Shown: positions 59,501 through 64,000 of the stretch, one piece after another | Numbering within the stretch: position 1 is the first letter of the stretch | Layout of the letters: the number at the start of each line of letters is the position of its first letter | Assembly: GCF_016906535.1 (NCBI RefSeq) | Contig: NC_057380.1 | Location: 558,001-622,000, forward strand | Direction: 5' to 3' | Source of the DNA: Rhizoctonia solani | Lineage: Eukaryota; Basidiomycota; Agaricomycetes; Cantharellales; Ceratobasidiaceae | DNA length: 64,000 nt | The notes under the pieces: model-generated | Seen by the model: the letters and a program-made list of their open reading frames with translations, nothing else | Told to the model about the DNA's origin: nothing | The model's database searches: none | Made by a program: the position numbers and the translations under genes

Positions 59501-62500
59501 AAGATTGGATCGAAATATCAACGCAGCATATCGTGAAATGAGGGCCGCTGAAGCCGAGATGTCTGGGCTGATGCAGAAAATCACTGAGCGCCAGATTCCG
59601 CAGGAACACATGGAGGATTGTATTTTGTCGTCATATCCTTTCCACTACGAGGAACTCTTTTCCAACATGCCATCCTGGATTTCAACCTTGGTTAGTAATG
59701 CTGCCGAAGCCGATGGTGAATGGGAGACTGTCGGAAAGACCGAGCAAGATTTGTCAGTAATCAATTACTGGGCCACCGGCCGTGATCTGCAATTCTTGGA
59801 AGGACCAAAAGAAGACAAACCGCAGAATAAGCAGAAACAAAAGTCGGATGGTGGTAGCTCAAATAAATTTGGCGCTCTTGCGGACGGAGGTTCAACCAAA
59901 AAAGGAAAGGCTTGTGAGTGTTAACACTATCTCCCGCTTGCAAAACCAATTGTCTGAGATTTCCCCTCAGCTTCATCTGGGCTAGCGGCGCAACACCAAG
60001 CGTTTTTACTCGACTTTTTATCTCAGCATGGCCTTCATCAAGTTCCGGCAATTCCTCAAACTGCTCGCCCATTGGAAGCACTAAAGGAAGACCCAATGGT
60101 ATGGAGTATGTCACTCACCGAGCGGAATACCCTATATGATATCTGGTACGCTACTGCGAGCGAGTCAATTCGAGAATCCCAGATTGAGGACTTTGAGAAC
60201 CTGCGAAAGAAACACGCGGCTGCCAGGCAGTCTTTTGAAGAAATCAAGGAACAGGTGTGTAATTTTGAATGTGGTACCGACCATCGAATAATAGGCCAAT
60301 ACAGGGTAAAGTCAACATTCTGCGACGCTCTCATATCATGGCTGTACAACAACAGGTAAGACCGATTAATAGCTCGATTCATCTTTGGACCAATTTTTGT
60401 CGAATATAGGCGCGGCCAAGGTTGTTTCTTTATTATCTGTGAGTGACCTACTTATTGTACTTGATCTCAAGACTTATCCCAACATTTACGACCCTAGGGG
60501 GTTGAGCCTAAAGTCATGATTGTGGAAGAGGCGGGCCAGGTTCTCGAGTCGCACATACTCGCGAGTCTGGTTGAATCGGTGCAGCATATTATTATGATTG
60601 GTGACCCTCTGCAACTGCGACCGAGTGTAAACTCATACAGTAAGATGCTGTTTTTCTCAACAACAACCTCAGCTGATCTCGTTTACCAGAGCTTGCAACC
60701 GATAACCCACACACAGGGCACATATGGAAATTTGATCAAAGTTTGATGGAACGACTCTCGAAATCAGGATTCCCAATGTCTCAGATTGACGTCCAGCGCC
60801 GAATGAGGCCCGCCATTTCAACTAATTAGGTTGTACTATGAGACCGTGGAAGGAACAAGGAACACTCAGGCGAGCATTCAGGAGATCTCTCTACCCCAAT
60901 CTCAAAGACCACGAACTCGTCAAAAGATATCCAGATGTGTATGGAATGCACAAAAATGTGTTCTTTGTAAGTCACGCCAATAGGGAGACGGGCGGAGGGG
61001 AGGACTCCGTTTCAAAGCACAATTCATATGAGGCAAGTTGAATTCCAAATGATTTATCATCGTAAAATAATCTCTCTTAAGATTGACATGATCTACGATC
61101 TCGTTCTCCATCTTTTGAGGTCTGTGGCGACTTAATCACACGATTACTATCACTTAATTGGTTTTTTTAGGCAAGGGACTATAATAAGGAAGGAAACATC
61201 GTCGTCTTGGCTGCGTACCTGGGACAAATACCGAAGATCAGACAAAGGCTGCGCGATATAGTAACAACTATTGTGGATGAACGTGATGCCGAGCTATTGG
61301 AACAGCATGGTATTGAAGACGAAGAGACGACTACAGTTCAAGAGTCAAAGTCTCGAAGCACGTCCTTATTCGGTAAGTGGTGATCCCAATCCCTGACTAT
61401 TTTGTACGAGCGATAATTATGATAATCTAGCACACTCGACAACTTCCAGGGGAAGAAGGAGAGGTCGTTATTCTCAGTCTGGTAAGGAACAGTGGCACGC
61501 CATTTGATGGCCATGTATCGAGCCTCCAATATACGGGTGGAAGGTCAACCATTGGATTTTTGCGGGTGCGTATAGCATATATGCGTAAGCCAAATGCTTA
61601 AAATTTCTATAGTCTAAAAACCGCACGAACGTTGGACTTTCTCGTGCAAAGCATGGCATGTATATATTCGGCAATGCGCCTGAATTGGCAAGAGAGCGAT
61701 ATGTGGGGACTATTCTTCAAGAGCTCCATCATCAGGCAGTATTGGAGATGGGTTGCCCATTACATGTCACCGCCACCCAGATTATGTGGAATGGGTTAGC
61801 AGCCCGGTAGATTGCCGATCGTTTCCCCCGATGGCAAGTACCGTTATTTTCTTAATTCGCTGTCTTTCATATGTGCCAACTAATGATTGTCATTAGGTGG
61901 ATGCCTGCGGCCATGCGCTGAACCTCTACCCTGCGGCCATGTGTGCCCTTTCAAGGTATGCTCAGTCCCATAAGTTTGAACCTTATGCTAACGGTGTATC
62001 ATATTTTTAGTGTCATTCCGATGATCCCAAGCACATAACTACTAGGTGTCGAGAACCATGTCTCCGTCTGTGTCCCCTCAATCACCCATGCGATCGAGAA
62101 TGCTGGGAGTGCGCGAAGACTATTGGAGACTGCCGATTCCCAGTTCGAAATGTCCAACTGCCGTGTGGGCATATACACCCGGTTGCTCCATGGTGGGTCT
62201 CGCATTGTCGTTGTGTTCTCGAAAATTGCTTACCGTGATAAATATTAGCTATCTCGCTCGTATGCCAGAAAAAATCAAGTGTATTTCCCAAGTCGAAAAG
62301 CAACTTCCATCTTGCGAGCACAAAGCAAAGATGCCTTGCAGCCAAGATCCAGCCACATACTCGTGCCAAGAACCATGCGGAACTGGCTTCACGTGTTGCT
62401 CTAAACCATGTTCGGCCAAATGTGGAGCATGCCAGAAACTTAGCTCACCGGATACTGGAAGGCCACGAGTTGGACGTATTGCGCGGACCCAACATCCAAA

Positions 62501-64000
62501 ACATTTTTGTGGTCGCGTTCTACGCTGTGGACATACATGCAAAGACGAATGCAAGCAAGGGCATACCTGTTCGGGTACATGCAAAGAAAAGTGTCGTCAA
62601 ATATGCCCCCATGGCTCATGTCGTTTCCCATGCTCGACACCTTGCAACCCCTGTATGCAGCCTTGCGCCTGGAACTGTCAACATATACAATGCCCGTCTG
62701 CTTGCGGAATGGTGAGTTCAAGAGTTTTTATCGACTATATGCATTAAATGTTCTTGTACTAGGCATGCACCCGACTTCCCTGCAAAAAATGCCCCAATAT
62801 TTTGCGATGCGGTCATCCCTGTCCCTCAGGTAGGTTGTAGCAACCATGTATTCTGATCAACGAGCCGAGACAATTTTACATTCACAGTGTGTGGCGAACC
62901 TTGCTCTCAACAAACATGTCGGTTTTGCGCCAGCGATAACACTCTGGATTCTATAGTTGATCTTGTGATGCACACATCGTTGCGAGATCTTGAAGATGAC
63001 GGCAGCCTAGACTCTATGACCATCACGCTTCCTTGCGGACACGTCTTCACAGTCGAAACGTTGGACGGAATTACTTCTTTAGGTGACTTTTACGAAAAGG
63101 ATGGCGATGGCAAATGGGTCAAGTCAATTACACCTGACGATACCGGAGAAATCCGCACTCGTCCAGTTTGTCCTTCATGCCGCGGCAATATCGACTCGCG
63201 TCGATATGGGCGAGTCTGCAAGAACTCGAATCTGGCTATTCTCCAACACAATACCGCCTCAAGTTTATCACGGCGCCTCGCTACTGTTGAGGCCAAAATT
63301 GCCACCGTCCGCGAGAGAATCGACAAGAGTGTCATTGATGCTATCAAATCTTGCAAACCCGAAGGTCCGGATCAGACTATTACCACCGAGGCTCGTCGAG
63401 AAATGGTAGACAAACGCGATATCACCTTGGCAAGGGAGCACGAACGGCCAACACCTGCAGAAGTTATCGAGGAGATCGACAAATTCCATGGTTTTGCTGA
63501 GAACTATGCCAAGAGTTGGAAAGGTGGCATAAAGGTGGCCATAGAATCATACCGAGTGGCCCGGCAAATCACGTGCGAGCGGGATCCAGCGGTACAGGCA
63601 TACGAGGCGTCGCTTTCACAATTATATCGAGAGGAACTCGACCGTTTTGGCGTTGATTTATCTCTTGGCGCTCCCCGCGACGTCGAACAGCAAGCACTCC
63701 GTGTAGCCCGTGCAAAGATCGGACAGCTTCCTCCTAGAGCGAGCCTTCGATTTGTCGTGGAAGCCTTTTGGATTACTGTCGATATTCTAATGCAGCTAGG
63801 TGTAGCGGTCAGCAAAGCCAGCGATGAAGTTCGTATACGCGACAATACTGGGACAGAACATCATCAATGGGAACAACTGGCTGAATTCGTCCTTGATCGA
63901 GCGGCCAAAGACGCTGAGACCGCCTACAAGCTTGCAAACAACTCTGAATCCTGGAACAAGGCCATCAAATGCCAAGTATTCGTCCTCCAAACTCATTACG
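56540..64000 (+). CDS. ZNFX1/NFX1-type zinc-finger SF1 helicase, copy 2 (runs off right edge)
   Basis: Head-to-tail paralog of the preceding gene. It starts MSFNPPNRGPSTPRGSRRGR at 56540, with a CCCH finger CRDFQRGNCPRGENCRFLH. Then come WSFQRGYIPIL, the SF1 helicase motifs PPGTGKSYTG (about 59210-59290), YTNHALDHML, VMIVEEAGQVLESH, GDPLQLRP and RTNVGLSRAKHGMYIFGN, NFX fingers (CLRPCAEPLPCGHVCP), a single Cys/His repeat (KQLPSCEHKAKMPCSQDP), the CGEPCSQQTC module and a helical C-terminal region, which is cut at 64000 before the RZ finger seen in copy 1. Frame slips occur near 57889 (one A short before ADKERVLR), 58456 (one T short before FQPLSLNN) and 60826 (before an acceptor-side ISTLIR). 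The zinc array is shorter than in copy 1, so the two proteins may bind different partners or RNAs. Confidence 0.85.

Overview
The window looks like nuclear DNA of a filamentous basidiomycete, most likely an Agaricomycete. Nearly every gene is split by many short GT-AG introns of about 50-75 nt. It carries fungus-expanded families: tandem DUF6534 seven-helix proteins, BTB proteins, an F-box protein, a short heme-thiolate peroxidase, a GT61 glycosyltransferase and NFX1/ZNFX1-type helicases. It also holds a Tnp2-type CACTA transposon of the kind common in Agaricomycetes. No RNA gene or CRISPR was recognised. A Ceratobasidiaceae/Rhizoctonia-like source is only a guess.

Layout. 1-3.0 kb: two LYC1-like acetyltransferase paralogs (minus), the first cut by the window edge. 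3.7-5.8 kb: a four-helix membrane protein (minus). 6.7 kb: a small GON7-like gene (plus). 7.4-19 kb: four tandem DUF6534 membrane-protein genes plus a duplicated 3' end. 19.4-22 kb: an AMP-dependent acyl-CoA ligase (minus). 23.4-25.3 kb: an F-box protein (minus). 25.6-27.0 kb: a DCAF7/WDR68-like WD40 protein (minus). 27.4-37.0 kb: three tandem BTB genes, with a 4,871-bp CACTA transposon between the second and third. 38.6-40.5 kb: a GT61 glycosyltransferase. 41.3-46.7 kb: an A-B-A-B segmental duplication with two heme-peroxidase copies, the first frame-disrupted. 47.3-64 kb: two head-to-tail ZNFX1-like helicase genes, the second running off the right edge.

Three observations stand out. (1) The CACTA transposon has 27-bp inverted repeats and an AGG target duplication, but its transposase has lost the N-terminal half and carries in-frame TGA codons. 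Next to the remnant lies an intron-containing fragment of the host ribosomal protein eL19 (RPL19) gene, which suggests gene capture at DNA level. (2) The two ZNFX1-like paralogs share the helicase core but differ in the C-terminal zinc array: about ten tandem 28-residue Cys/His repeats in copy 1 and one in copy 2. ZNFX1/Hrr1 relatives act in small-RNA silencing, so this may be a diversifying RNA-defence locus. (3) Many otherwise well conserved genes, including housekeeping-type ones, are broken by one-base losses, mostly in short homopolymers. This pattern points to uncorrected long-read indels at least as much as to real pseudogenes, and gene models here should be read with that in mind.

The genes do not form one pathway. 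The local theme is tandem duplication followed by divergence (LYC1-like, DUF6534, BTB, peroxidase, ZNFX1-like). The single-copy ligase shows no frameshift in the exons read.
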